64,000 bases of DNA from Nocardia brasiliensis ATCC 700358 (GTDB lineage Bacteria > Actinomycetota > Actinomycetes > Mycobacteriales > Mycobacteriaceae): NCBI RefSeq assembly GCF_000250675.2, contig NC_018681.1, forward strand, positions 7,068,001-7,132,000, read 5' to 3'. Under the pieces are notes generated by a model. That model was not told the DNA's origin, did not search any database, and saw only the letters and a list, made by a program, of their open reading frames with translations. Shown one piece after another: positions 43,439 through 52,205 of this stretch; the stretch's first letter is position 1; each line of letters opens with the position of its first letter. Position numbers and translations under genes: made by a program.

Positions 43439-43522
43439 ATGTCTGTCGTGGTGTTCACGGTGCTGACCGTGGCGATCTTCGCGCTGCTGGGCCTGATCCA
43501 GCGGGGGGTGGAAAAGCTGTGA
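43439..43522 (+). CDS. 27-aa membrane micropeptide preceding kdpF
   Basis: An open frame of 27 codons, MSVVVFTVLTVAIFALLGLI then QRGVEKL, a single membrane helix. GGAGG lies 10 bases upstream. Its stop overlaps the GTG of kdpF by four bases (GTGA), so the two are translationally coupled. It is similar in size and character to KdpF and may stabilise the Kdp complex or act as a coupling leader. Confidence 0.72.
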   Translation: MSVVVFTVLTVAIFALLGLIQRGVEKL

Positions 43523-43605
43523 TCGCGAACCTGATCGGTTTGGTTCTCGCCATCGCGGTGGCGATCTACATGATCGCCGCGTTGCTTTTCCCCGAGAGGT
43601 TCTAG
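43519..43605 (+). CDS. kdpF: Potassium-transporting ATPase subunit KdpF
   Basis: A 28-residue membrane peptide that stabilises the Kdp complex. It reads VIANLIGLVLAIAVAIYMIA and ends ALLFPERF, the LLxPE(R/K)F ending being the KdpF signature. The start is GTG 43519 and the stop TAG directly adjoins the kdpA GTG. Confidence 0.92.
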   Translation: MIANLIGLVLAIAVAIYMIAALLFPERF

Positions 43606-45276
43606 GTGAACACGACAACAGCGGGGATCGCGTTCGTCGCGTCCCTGATCATCGCGCTCGCCCTGGTGCATGTGCCGCTCGGCGACTACATGTTCCGGGT
43701 CTACAACGGCCGCAAACACTCCCGTGCGGAACGGGTGATCTACAAGGCCATCGGCGTGCAACCCGAGGTGGAGCAGACCTGGGGCGTCTACGCCCGCAGC
43801 GTGCTGGCCTTCTCCGCGGTGGGCATCCTCTTCCTTTTCTTCTTCCAGTTGGTGCAGGGCAAGCTGCCGCTGCACCTGAACGACCCGGCCACCGAGATGA
43901 CGCCGGCGCTGGCCTGGAACACCGCGGTCAGCTTCGTGACGAACACGAACTGGCAGAACTACTCCGGTGAGTCGACCCAGGGGCACCTGGTGCAGATGGC
44001 CGGGCTCGCGGTGCAGAACTTCGTCTCCGCCGCGGTCGGCATGGCCGTCGCGGTCGCGCTGGTGCGCGGCTTCGCCCGCAGGCACACCGGCGACCTCGGC
44101 AACTTCTGGGTCGATCTCGTGCGCGGCACGCTGCGCATCCTGCTGCCGATCGCGTTCGTGTTCGCAATCGTGCTGGTCGCCGGCGGCGCGATCCAGAACT
44201 TCCACCTGCACGATCAGGTCGCGCAGAACCTGAACGGCACCGCGCAGACCATTCCCGGCGGCCCGGTGGCCAGCCAGGAGGTGATCAAGGAACTCGGCAC
44301 CAACGGCGGCGGTTTCTACAACGCCAACTCCTCGCACCCGTTCGAGAACCCGACCACCTGGACCAACTGGGTGGAGATCTTCCTGATCCTGATGATCAGC
44401 TTCTCGCTGCCGCGCACCTTCGGGCGCATGGTCGGCAGCAAGAAGCAGGGCTACGCCATCGTCGCCGTGATGGGCACCATCGCGCTGGTCAGCACGGTGT
44501 TGCAGAACGTCTTCCAGCTCGCCCACCACGGCACGGTACCGACCGCGATCGGCGCCTCCCTGGAGGGCGTCGAAACCCGTTTCGGCGTAGCCGATTCCGC
44601 GACCTTCGCCTCCGCGACGACGCTCACCTCGACCGGCGCGGTCGACTCGTTCCACGATTCCTACACCAGCCTCGGCGGCATGATGACGATGTTCAACATG
44701 CAGCTCGGCGAAGTAGCGCCGGGCGGAACGGGTTCCGGGCTCTACGGCATGCTCATCCTGGCGGTGATCACCGTTTTCGTCGCGGGTCTGATGGTCGGGC
44801 GGACACCGGAGTACCTCGGCAAGAAGATCACGCCGCGCGAGATCAAGCTCGCCGCTTCGTATTTCCTGGTGAGCCCGTTGATCGTCCTGGTGGGTACCGC
44901 CCTTGCGATGGCCATGCCCGGACAACGCGCGAGCATGCTGAACACCGGACCGCACGGACTCTCGGAAGTGTTGTACGCCTTCACTTCCGCGGCCAACAAC
45001 AATGGTTCGGCCTTCGCCGGGCTGTCCGGCAACACCGAGTGGTACAACACCGCGCTCGGCTTGGCGATGGTCTTCGGCCGGTTCCTGCCCATCATCTTCG
45101 TGCTCGCGCTGGCCGGTTCGCTGGCCCAGCAGGGCAGCACACCCGAGTCGATCGGCACGCTGCCGACGCACCGGCCGCAGTTCGTCGGCATGGTCGTCGG
45201 CGTGACCGTGATCCTGGTCGCGCTCACCTTCCTGCCCGCACTCGCGCTCGGGCCGCTCGCTGAAGGAATCCACTGA
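43606..45276 (+). CDS. kdpA: Potassium-transporting ATPase subunit KdpA
   Basis: The 556-residue channel-like subunit that binds and moves potassium, with about ten membrane helices in four pore-loop units. Selectivity-filter segments are seen in FVTNTNWQNYSGEST, GTNGGGFYNANSSHPFENPT and the later SAANNNGSAFAGLSGN. The start is GTG 43606. It is followed by kdpB after one base. Confidence 0.98.
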   Translation: MNTTTAGIAFVASLIIALALVHVPLGDYMFRVYNGRKHSRAERVIYKAIGVQPEVEQTWGVYARSVLAFSAVGILFLFFFQLVQGKLPLHLNDPATEMTPALAWNTAVSFVTNTNWQNYSGESTQGHLVQMAGLAVQNFVSAAVGMAVAVALVRGFARRHTGDLGNFWVDLVRGTLRILLPIAFVFAIVLVAGGAIQNFHLHDQVAQNLNGTAQTIPGGPVASQEVIKELGTNGGGFYNANSSHPFENPTTWTNWVEIFLILMISFSLPRTFGRMVGSKKQGYAIVAVMGTIALVSTVLQNVFQLAHHGTVPTAIGASLEGVETRFGVADSATFASATTLTSTGAVDSFHDSYTSLGGMMTMFNMQLGEVAPGGTGSGLYGMLILAVITVFVAGLMVGRTPEYLGKKITPREIKLAASYFLVSPLIVLVGTALAMAMPGQRASMLNTGPHGLSEVLYAFTSAANNNGSAFAGLSGNTEWYNTALGLAMVFGRFLPIIFVLALAGSLAQQGSTPESIGTLPTHRPQFVGMVVGVTVILVALTFLPALALGPLAEGIH

Positions 45277-45277
45277 A

Positions 45278-47449
45278 ATGACAACGCCTACTACTGAAGT
45301 CGCCGAAGTTCCGGACGAGTTCAACGAGTCGAAGAAGCAACTCGAGCACAACGCCGGCCGGGTGCCGCGCGGCGCGCTCGATCCGAAGATGCTGCTGACC
45401 TCGCTGCCGGACGCGGTGCGCAAGCTCGATCCGCGCATTATGTGGCGCAATCCGGTGATGTTCATCGTCGAACTGGGCGCCGTCTGGTCCACCGTGCTGG
45501 CGATCACCGACCCCAGCTTCTTCGCCTGGACGATCGTCGTATGGCTCTGGCTCACCGTGATTTTCGCGAATCTGGCCGAAGCGGTCGCCGAGGGGCGCGG
45601 CAAGGCCCAGGCCGACACGCTGCGAAAAGCCAAGACCGACACCGTGGCCCGGCGACTGGTCGACTGGACCCCGGGTGGCCCGATCGTCGAGGAAGGCGTC
45701 GCGGCGCCGGAGTTGCAGCGCGGCGACCACGTCGTGGTCGAGGCCGGTCAGGTCGTCCCCGGCGACGGCGATGTCGTGGAAGGCATCGCCTCGGTGGACG
45801 AATCGGCGATCACCGGCGAATCCGCGCCGGTCATCCGGGAATCCGGCGGCGACCGCTCTGCGGTCACCGGCGGCACGACGGTGCTGTCCGACCGGATCGT
45901 CGTCAAGATCACCCAGGAGCCCGGCAAGAGCTTCATCGACAAGATGATCGCCTTGGTCGAGGGCGCGAGCAGGCAGAAGACGCCGAACGAGATCGCGCTG
46001 AACATCCTGCTCGCCTCGCTCACCGTCATCTTCGTGTTCGCGGTGGTCACGTTGCAGCCGCTGGCGATCTTCTCGAAGGCGAACAACCCCGGCGTGCCGG
46101 ACACGGCGGCACTGGACAGCAACGGGATCACCGGCATCGTGCTGGTCTCGCTGCTGGTGTGCCTCATTCCGACCACCATCGGCGCGCTGCTGTCCGCCAT
46201 CGGCATCGCGGGCATGGACCGGCTCGTCCAGCGCAACGTGCTGGCCATGTCCGGCCGCGCGGTGGAGGCCGCGGGCGATGTGAACACGCTGCTGCTGGAC
46301 AAGACCGGCACCATCACCCTCGGCAATCGCCAAGCCTCGGATTTCGTTCCGATGCCAGGTATTTCGGCCGACGAACTGGCCGACGCGGCGCAACTGTCCA
46401 GCCTCGCCGACGAAACTCCCGAGGGTCGTTCCATCGTCGTGTACGCGAAGCAGGCCTTCGGCAAGCGGGAGCGCACACCGGGTGAGCTGAAAGGCGCTAC
46501 CTGGGTGGAATTCACCGCGCAGACCCGGATGTCGGGTGTCGACCTCACCGACGGGCACCAGTTGCGCAAGGGCGCCGCGAGCGCGGTGATCGAATGGGTG
46601 CGCGCCCAGGGCGGGGTCGTGCCCACCGACGTCGGCGTGACGGTGGACGGCGTCTCCGCCTCCGGCGGCACCCCGCTGGTGGTCGGCGAGCTGAAGGACG
46701 GCACCGCCCGGCTGCTCGGCGTGATCCATCTCAAGGACGTCGTCAAGCAGGGCATGCGCGAGCGGTTCGACGAGATGCGCCGGATGGGCATTCGCACCGT
46801 CATGATCACCGGCGACAATCCGTTGACCGCCAAGGCGATCGCCGACGAAGCGGGGGTCGACGACTTCCTCGCCGAGGCGACGCCGGAGGACAAGCTGGCG
46901 TTGATCAAGAAGGAACAGGACGGCGGCCGGCTGGTCGCGATGACCGGCGACGGCACCAACGACGCGCCCGCGCTCGCGCAGGCCGACGTCGGCGTCGCGA
47001 TGAACACCGGCACCTCGGCTGCCAAAGAAGCGGGCAACATGGTCGATCTGGACTCGGACCCGACCAAGCTCATCGAGATCGTCGAGATCGGCAAGCAGCT
47101 GCTCATCACCCGCGGGGCGCTGACCACCTTCTCGATCGCCAACGACATCGCCAAGTACTTCGCGATCCTGCCCGCGCTGTTCATCGCGCTGTTCCCGGGC
47201 CTGGACAAGCTCAACATCATGCGGCTGGCCAGCCCGCAGTCGGCGATCCTGTCCGCGGTGATCTTCAACGCGATCGTCATCGTCGCGCTGATCCCGCTCT
47301 CGCTGCGCGGCGTGAACTACACGCCGAGCAACGCGTCGAAGTTGTTGAGCCGCAACCTGACGATCTACGGCCTCGGCGGCATAATCGCGCCGTTCATCGG
47401 CATCAAACTCATCGACCTCGTCGTCCAACTCCTCCCCGGGATGTCCTGA
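45278..47449 (+). CDS. kdpB: Potassium-transporting ATPase subunit KdpB
   Basis: The 723-residue P-type ATPase subunit that powers uptake. The phosphorylated aspartate is Asp341 in LLLDKTGTITLGNR. Other P-type motifs are DESAITGESAPVIRESGG, MITGDNPLTAKAIADEAG and AMTGDGTNDAPALAQADVGVA. The length is slightly above the E. coli protein. It ends one base before kdpC. Confidence 0.98.
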   Translation: MTTPTTEVAEVPDEFNESKKQLEHNAGRVPRGALDPKMLLTSLPDAVRKLDPRIMWRNPVMFIVELGAVWSTVLAITDPSFFAWTIVVWLWLTVIFANLAEAVAEGRGKAQADTLRKAKTDTVARRLVDWTPGGPIVEEGVAAPELQRGDHVVVEAGQVVPGDGDVVEGIASVDESAITGESAPVIRESGGDRSAVTGGTTVLSDRIVVKITQEPGKSFIDKMIALVEGASRQKTPNEIALNILLASLTVIFVFAVVTLQPLAIFSKANNPGVPDTAALDSNGITGIVLVSLLVCLIPTTIGALLSAIGIAGMDRLVQRNVLAMSGRAVEAAGDVNTLLLDKTGTITLGNRQASDFVPMPGISADELADAAQLSSLADETPEGRSIVVYAKQAFGKRERTPGELKGATWVEFTAQTRMSGVDLTDGHQLRKGAASAVIEWVRAQGGVVPTDVGVTVDGVSASGGTPLVVGELKDGTARLLGVIHLKDVVKQGMRERFDEMRRMGIRTVMITGDNPLTAKAIADEAGVDDFLAEATPEDKLALIKKEQDGGRLVAMTGDGTNDAPALAQADVGVAMNTGTSAAKEAGNMVDLDSDPTKLIEIVEIGKQLLITRGALTTFSIANDIAKYFAILPALFIALFPGLDKLNIMRLASPQSAILSAVIFNAIVIVALIPLSLRGVNYTPSNASKLLSRNLTIYGLGGIIAPFIGIKLIDLVVQLLPGMS

Positions 47450-47450
47450 C

Positions 47451-48341
47451 ATGCGTACTTCGACTTGGATCCGGCAGCACGTAGCGGCGCTGCGCGCGCT
47501 GCTGGTGCTCACCGCGATCACCGGAATCGCCTATCCCCTGGTGGTTTTCGCCGTAGCTCAACTACCGGGCCTGCACGACAAGGCGGACGGGTCGCTGGTG
47601 AAATCCGGCGACACCGTCGTCGGCTCCAGCCTGATCGGCCAGTCGTTCACCGACACCGACGGCAACGCGCTGGTGCAGTACTTCCAGAGCAGGCCGTCCG
47701 CGGCCGGGGCCAACGGGTACGACCCGATGGCCACCGCCGCGTCCAACCTCGGCCCGGAAAGCATCGTGGACACGCTCGCCGCCGATCCGGCCGAGACCAA
47801 GCTGAGCCTGCTGTCCACCGTCTGCGCCCGCAGCAAGGCGATCGCCGACCGTGAGGGGGTCGACGGCGCCCGGCCGTTCTGCACGAGTACCGGTGTGGGC
47901 GCGGTGCTCTCGGTGATCGGGCCGCGCGACGGCCGCGGCGAGGTGACCCATCCCACCCGGGTGGTGAGCGTCAACGAGGCGTGCCCGGCGACGCCGTTCC
48001 TGTCCGCGTACCAGGGTGTTCAGGTCGAGTGCGCCCAGCCCGGTGCGGACTATTCGGCGGGCCGGATCGTGCCGATCTTCGGCGACGCCTCGGTCGACAC
48101 CCCGGTGCCCTCCGACGCGGTGACCGCCGGCGGCAGCGGGCTCGACCCGCATATCTCGCCGAGATACGCCGATATCCAGATCGCCCGAGTCGCCAAGGCG
48201 CGCAACATCTCCGAGGATCAGGTCCGTCAGGTGGTGGACGCGCACACCGATGGTCGCACGCTGGGCTTCCTCGGCGAGCCACGGGTCAACGTGGTCGAGT
48301 TGAACCTCGACCTCGACCAGCGGTACCCGTTCCGCGGCTAG
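47451..48341 (+). CDS. kdpC: Potassium-transporting ATPase subunit KdpC, enlarged
   Basis: The single-pass catalytic chaperone subunit. The N-terminus has a membrane helix (LLVLTAITGIAYPLVVFAVAQ) and VGSSLIGQSFTD. The C-terminus has AGGSGLDPHISPRYADIQIARVAKARN and LGFLGEPRVNVVELNL. At 296 residues it is about 100 longer than E. coli KdpC; the extra segment lies between SNLGPES (about residue 100) and the SGLDPHIS motif and contains several Cys. Such enlarged forms occur in actinobacteria. Confidence 0.95.
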   Translation: MRTSTWIRQHVAALRALLVLTAITGIAYPLVVFAVAQLPGLHDKADGSLVKSGDTVVGSSLIGQSFTDTDGNALVQYFQSRPSAAGANGYDPMATAASNLGPESIVDTLAADPAETKLSLLSTVCARSKAIADREGVDGARPFCTSTGVGAVLSVIGPRDGRGEVTHPTRVVSVNEACPATPFLSAYQGVQVECAQPGADYSAGRIVPIFGDASVDTPVPSDAVTAGGSGLDPHISPRYADIQIARVAKARNISEDQVRQVVDAHTDGRTLGFLGEPRVNVVELNLDLDQRYPFRG

Positions 48342-48354
48342 CGGCACGAAAGAG

Positions 48355-48388
48355 CAAGGGCCGGTGGCGTCTACGTCACCGGCCCTTG
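48355..48388 (+). terminator. Terminator of the kdpFABC operon
   Basis: CAAGGGCCGGTG pairs perfectly with CACCGGCCCTTG around a 10-base loop, 13 bases after the kdpC stop. It also lies 29 bases beyond the end of the convergent VOC gene and could serve both. Confidence 0.88.
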
Positions 48389-48417
48389 TCGTGTCCGGCC
48401 GCGTCCCGCTCGTCGCC

Positions 48418-48813
48418 TCAGGCGTGTTCGGCACCGAGCGGCAGCAGCGGGGCGCGAGCGGTCAGGCAGAACGGGTGACCGGCCGGATCGAGCAGGACCC
48501 GCCACAGATCCGGGCCCGGCTGCACCTCGGCGAGCCGCGCACCCAACCGGATCGCCCCCTCCTGCGCGTCGTCCAGATCGTCCACCCGCAGATCGAGGTG
48601 GATGTGCATGGGCGTGTCCCCGTCCGGCCAGGTCGGCGGCCGGTAGCCGGGCACCCGCAGCGCGCACAGGGATCCGCGCTCGGTGTGCACCACCGCCAAA
48701 TCGTCGGCCCGATAAACGATGTCGCCACCGAGCAGCGACGCCCAGAACTCGGCCAGCGCTTCCTTGTCGGCACAGTGCAACGTGATCAAACTCAACTGAG
48801 CGATAGGCACCAT
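48418..48813 (-). CDS. VOC-family (glyoxalase/bleomycin-resistance fold) protein
   Basis: A 131-residue single-domain protein starting MVPIAQLSLITLHCADKEAL. It has the WASLLGG and HIHLDLRVDDLDDA segments of the vicinal oxygen chelate fold and the closing LLDPAGHPFCL. The role may be a metal-dependent lyase/dioxygenase or a drug-binding protein; nothing decides between them. The start ATG 48813 is chosen by homology of the first strand. It is 47 bases downstream of the flavodoxin-like gene on the same strand. Confidence 0.88.
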   Translation of the reverse strand: MVPIAQLSLITLHCADKEALAEFWASLLGGDIVYRADDLAVVHTERGSLCALRVPGYRPPTWPDGDTPMHIHLDLRVDDLDDAQEGAIRLGARLAEVQPGPDLWRVLLDPAGHPFCLTARAPLLPLGAEHA

Positions 48814-48860
48814 CCCATCGTAGGCACGGCCGAGCCCGATTCCGGGTGTTCCGGTGGCGA

Positions 48861-49565
48861 TCAGCGGTATTCGGGGTTCTCGAAATCGAAGCGGCAGCCT
48901 GCATCCCACTCCGATCGCTGGTTGCCGTGGGCGGGGATGCCGTTGGCGTCCTTGAGCATTCGGGCGAAGTGCAGCAGGTTCCAGGTCATGAAGGTGGTGT
49001 TGCGGTTGGTGAAATCGTTGTCGGGGCCGCCGGAGCCGGGGTCGAGATAGGACGGGCCGGGTCCCGCTTCGCCGATCCAGCCCGCGTCGGCCTGCGGCGG
49101 GATGGTGTAGCCGAGATGCTGCAGGCTGTAGAGGATGTTCATCGCGCAGTGCTTGACCCCGTCCTCGTTGCCGGTGATGAGGCAGCCGCCCACGCGGCCG
49201 TAGTACGCGTACTGGCCGTGCTCGTTGAGGATCGACGAGTTGGCGTAGAGCCGCTCGATGACCTGTTTGGTGACGGAACTGTTGTCGCCCAACCAGATCG
49301 GGCCCGCCAGCACCAGGATGTCGGCGTCCATCACCTGTCGTTGCAGTGCGGGCCATTCGTCGGTGGGCCAGCCGTGCTCGGTCATGTCGGGCCAGACGCC
49401 GAAGGCGATATCGTGATCGACCGCCCGGATCTGAGAGACCTGTACACCGTTCTTCGCCATGATGCGGGCACTGATATCGATCAGGCCCTGGGTGTTGCTC
49501 ACCTCCGGCGAGCGTTTCAAAGTGCAGTTGATGAACAGGGCGCGCAGGTCGTCGTAAGTGGTCAC
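48861..49565 (-). CDS. Flavodoxin-fold NAD(P)H-dependent oxidoreductase
   Basis: A 234-residue FMN-binding protein of the NADPH-dependent FMN reductase type. FMN-binding segments are LFINCTLKRSPEVSNTQGLI and ILVLAGPIWLGDNSSVTKQVIERL, then GRVGGCLITGNEDG. GTG 49565 is the start, with AAAGGAG 6 bases upstream, and overlaps the stop of the preceding membrane protein gene (GTGA). It is the last member of a coupled set with that protein and the molybdopterin oxidoreductase, so electron delivery is a plausible role. Confidence 0.9.
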   Translation of the reverse strand: MTTYDDLRALFINCTLKRSPEVSNTQGLIDISARIMAKNGVQVSQIRAVDHDIAFGVWPDMTEHGWPTDEWPALQRQVMDADILVLAGPIWLGDNSSVTKQVIERLYANSSILNEHGQYAYYGRVGGCLITGNEDGVKHCAMNILYSLQHLGYTIPPQADAGWIGEAGPGPSYLDPGSGGPDNDFTNRNTTFMTWNLLHFARMLKDANGIPAHGNQRSEWDAGCRFDFENPEYR

Positions 49566-50002
49566 GGAGTGCTCCTTTGTGTCGTGGTGTCGCGCCGACG
49601 GCGCCGGTCTGCGAGTTGTGCCGCACCGGCGGCGCCCACCAGCACCCAGACCAGTACCACTGCGGCCACCAAGCCGAGGGGATAGTTCCGGTCCAGCACC
49701 GTGGGGTTGTCCGGCATGGCGTGACCGCGGTCGAGCACGGGCGCGGCGATCGCCAGCAGCGCCACCGTACAGACCGCACCGCACGCGGCGGGCCCCCACC
49801 AGGCGCCCGGCAAGAACCGGCGAGCGCTAGCGCCCACCGCGGCGCACAACGGCGCGAAAACCGCGTCGTGCAGCAGGATTCCACCCGCGAACCACAGGAC
49901 GATCGAGATCAGGTCCGCCCGTGGAAAATCGAGCAGCAACGCGATCCCGTACCAGCCGAGCCAGCCGCCCACCAGCAGCAGCAACAGCCGCACCGCGGTC
50001 AT
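49562..50002 (-). CDS. Four-TM membrane protein of unknown family
   Basis: A 146-residue membrane protein starting MTAVRLLLLLVGGWLGWYGI, with four helices and a basic C-terminus (DRRRRRDTT). No family is recognised with confidence. It overlaps the molybdopterin oxidoreductase gene upstream (ATGA) and the flavodoxin-like gene downstream (GTGA), so it is produced together with them. A membrane partner in electron transfer is inferred only from the coupling. Confidence 0.82.
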   Translation of the reverse strand: MTAVRLLLLLVGGWLGWYGIALLLDFPRADLISIVLWFAGGILLHDAVFAPLCAAVGASARRFLPGAWWGPAACGAVCTVALLAIAAPVLDRGHAMPDNPTVLDRNYPLGLVAAVVLVWVLVGAAGAAQLADRRRRRDTTTQRSTP

Positions 50003-51177
50003 GATCGGGCCTCGATCGTCGAAAGCCATTTCGTCTGTAGCACTCCGGGCCTGCTGGGCGCGATGAGGCGGCACGGATAGCCGTGGTCGAGATCGAGGGT
50101 CGCGCCGTTCAACGACAGCGCCACCAGCGTGTCCGCGTCGACGACATGTCGTTGCGGCAGTGTCGAACTCGCATAGATGCCATTGGTCTCCAACGATCGG
50201 AAATGCACGTCACCACCCGGATACGTGCCCACCGCGGCGAGCAGCTCACGCAGGCGCACACCGGACCAGTCGGCGGTGGCACTCCAGCCTTCGACACAGG
50301 CGATCGGCAGCCGAGCCCGCGTCTGCGGCATGGCCAGCAGCTCGTCCCTGGTGAAGCCGCGCTGCCGGTCACCGACCCGGACGATCAGCCGATAGTCCGC
50401 CGCCCGCGCCGACTCGCCCACACCGGCGGCCGCGGCCGTCCGGTTGACCGGAAGCCCTTGCGGCCCTTCGCCACTACGCGGTGCGAGCACAGCAGTCCAG
50501 CGCAGGAACGGAACAGTCTGACCGGCCATCACCAAGGTGGCCGCGCCCGCGGAAACCCAGGCCGCGGTCAACACCGTCCGTCGCGAAACATGGCGCGCGC
50601 CCACGTCATCGGCAGACCCGCGGACTGTGGGCTCCGTATCGATCGGGCGGCTCAACGCCTCCCGGATCACCGGCAGCTTCACCGCGAGGTGCACCGCCAA
50701 CGCCCCCAGCGCGACGAAGGCCATCGCGTAATGCGCGGTGGGAAAGAAGAACTTCCACGGGTAGTACTGCGCGATGTTCAACAGTCCGGTCGACAGCTCG
50801 AACACGATCGCGCCGACCAGCAGCGCGATCGACCCCCGCTCCAGCATGCGCAGCGGCGAACCGAGCACCGGGCGCTCGAACAGCTTCGGGTACACCGCCC
50901 AGAGTTTCACCAGCAGTAGCGGAATCGCGGCGACACCCGAAACGACATGCAGCCCTTGCGTCAACCGGTACAACCACACCGGGTGCGCGGGCCACCAGAA
51001 CCAGCTCGGCGGATGCTGAATCCAGTGGCTCAGCAGGCCGGTCACGAAGCAGATCAGGATCGCCGATCCGAGCGCGATGCCCACCCGGCTGGCCACCTCC
51101 GGGCCCCGGGCGCCGGAGACTCGGTACCACCGATCGTCCGATGCGCCGGTGCGCTCGGCAGATTCATGCACAGTCAT
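49999..51177 (-). CDS. Membrane-bound molybdopterin-dependent oxidoreductase (sulfite-oxidase-like fold)
   Basis: A 392-residue fusion. Residues about 30-190 form a cytochrome-b561-like membrane part with four helices and histidines in TQGLHVVSG, FFPTAHYAMAF and ALAVHLAVKLP. An export-type helix follows after VSRRTVLTAAW. The C-terminal domain is of the oxidoreductase molybdopterin-binding type: LPIACVEGWSATADWSGVRLRELL contains the conserved cysteine, and LNGATLDLDHGYPCRLIAPSRPG the rest of the pocket. GAGG lies 9 bases before ATG 51177. The substrate is unknown. Confidence 0.9.
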   Translation of the reverse strand: MTVHESAERTGASDDRWYRVSGARGPEVASRVGIALGSAILICFVTGLLSHWIQHPPSWFWWPAHPVWLYRLTQGLHVVSGVAAIPLLLVKLWAVYPKLFERPVLGSPLRMLERGSIALLVGAIVFELSTGLLNIAQYYPWKFFFPTAHYAMAFVALGALAVHLAVKLPVIREALSRPIDTEPTVRGSADDVGARHVSRRTVLTAAWVSAGAATLVMAGQTVPFLRWTAVLAPRSGEGPQGLPVNRTAAAAGVGESARAADYRLIVRVGDRQRGFTRDELLAMPQTRARLPIACVEGWSATADWSGVRLRELLAAVGTYPGGDVHFRSLETNGIYASSTLPQRHVVDADTLVALSLNGATLDLDHGYPCRLIAPSRPGVLQTKWLSTIEARS

Positions 51178-51340
51178 CGGACACCGCCTCGGCGGCTCGA
51201 ACAGCCATGAACAGGACGACGGAGCGTGCCTGCCGCACCGACGCCGCCACGGCGAGCGCGCAGCGTAGAGCAGCAATCGAACGATCCGCGATGTCCGCCC
51301 GATCGAATGCGGCAGGCCGATCCGATCTGTACCCAGCCCA

Positions 51341-52039
51341 TCACGCGACCTCCGATGCCCCGGAGCGCACCGGTCGTGATCGCACCGCGGCGCGGGAAGC
51401 CCGGCCGCTGCGCAACCATGCGATGTGCCTGCCGCCCACTTCCGCTGTGTCGACCACCCGAAACCCGGTGCCACGCGCGAGATCCGCCGCATGGTCGATG
51501 CTCACCGTGGCCCACGGGAACCAGCGGCCCACGTGTGTCCGCGACTCGACGCGGAGCTGCCGAGTGGCCGAACCCGTACCGGGACGGCCGAACTCGACGA
51601 CTGCGACACCGCCCGGCATGAGCAGGGACGCGGTACGCGTGAGAATGCGCGCCGGGTCGCCGCCGATCCCGATATTGCCGTCGGCGAGCAGCGCGTAGGC
51701 CCAGCGCCCCGTGCCGGGCAGCGGATCGAAGAGATCACGCCGCAGCGCGGGTGCACCGCGAAATCTGGTGATGGCCACCGCCGTCGGGGAGATGTCCACC
51801 CCCAGCGCGAGCACACCGCGCTGAAGTAGCGCCGCCACCAACCGGCCGGGCCCGCAGCCGAGATCGACCGTCGGCCCGTCACAGCGGCTCGTCAGCGCGA
51901 GGTCCGCACGACGGTCTGTGCCGGACAGTCCCAGCCACCGCGCCATCGGCAGGCGATGCCGCACACCGTCCGCATCACGGACCCAACACTTCTCGCCCGC
52001 CAAGGCGCGGTCGAACACGTCCAGCTCGAATCCGCTCAC
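51341..52039 (-). CDS. Class I SAM-dependent methyltransferase
   Basis: A 232-residue methyltransferase with motif I TVDLGCGPGRLVAALLQRG, acidic VLALGVDIS, and LLMPGGVAVVEFG. GTG 52039 has GGGAGG 7 bases upstream. It sits between the molybdopterin oxidoreductase and two glycosyltransferase genes on one strand, 163 and 166 bases from its neighbours. The acceptor is unknown; the context suggests a glycolipid or polyprenyl-linked sugar. Confidence 0.88.
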   Translation of the reverse strand: MSGFELDVFDRALAGEKCWVRDADGVRHRLPMARWLGLSGTDRRADLALTSRCDGPTVDLGCGPGRLVAALLQRGVLALGVDISPTAVAITRFRGAPALRRDLFDPLPGTGRWAYALLADGNIGIGGDPARILTRTASLLMPGGVAVVEFGRPGTGSATRQLRVESRTHVGRWFPWATVSIDHAADLARGTGFRVVDTAEVGGRHIAWLRSGRASRAAVRSRPVRSGASEVA

Positions 52040-52205
52040 GACGTCGCCTCCCGTGCCGGACAGTCGACTGCGTCGTGGAAAGCTCCGATCGCCCCGATCG
52101 GTCGCACGCGACGCGCATCGCGGTGCCGCCGGCCGCCGGCCGTGGCAACACTGCCAGTGGAAACGCGGATCGTGCCCGCCCGGCGCACCGCACCGCAGAC
52201 GCCGC

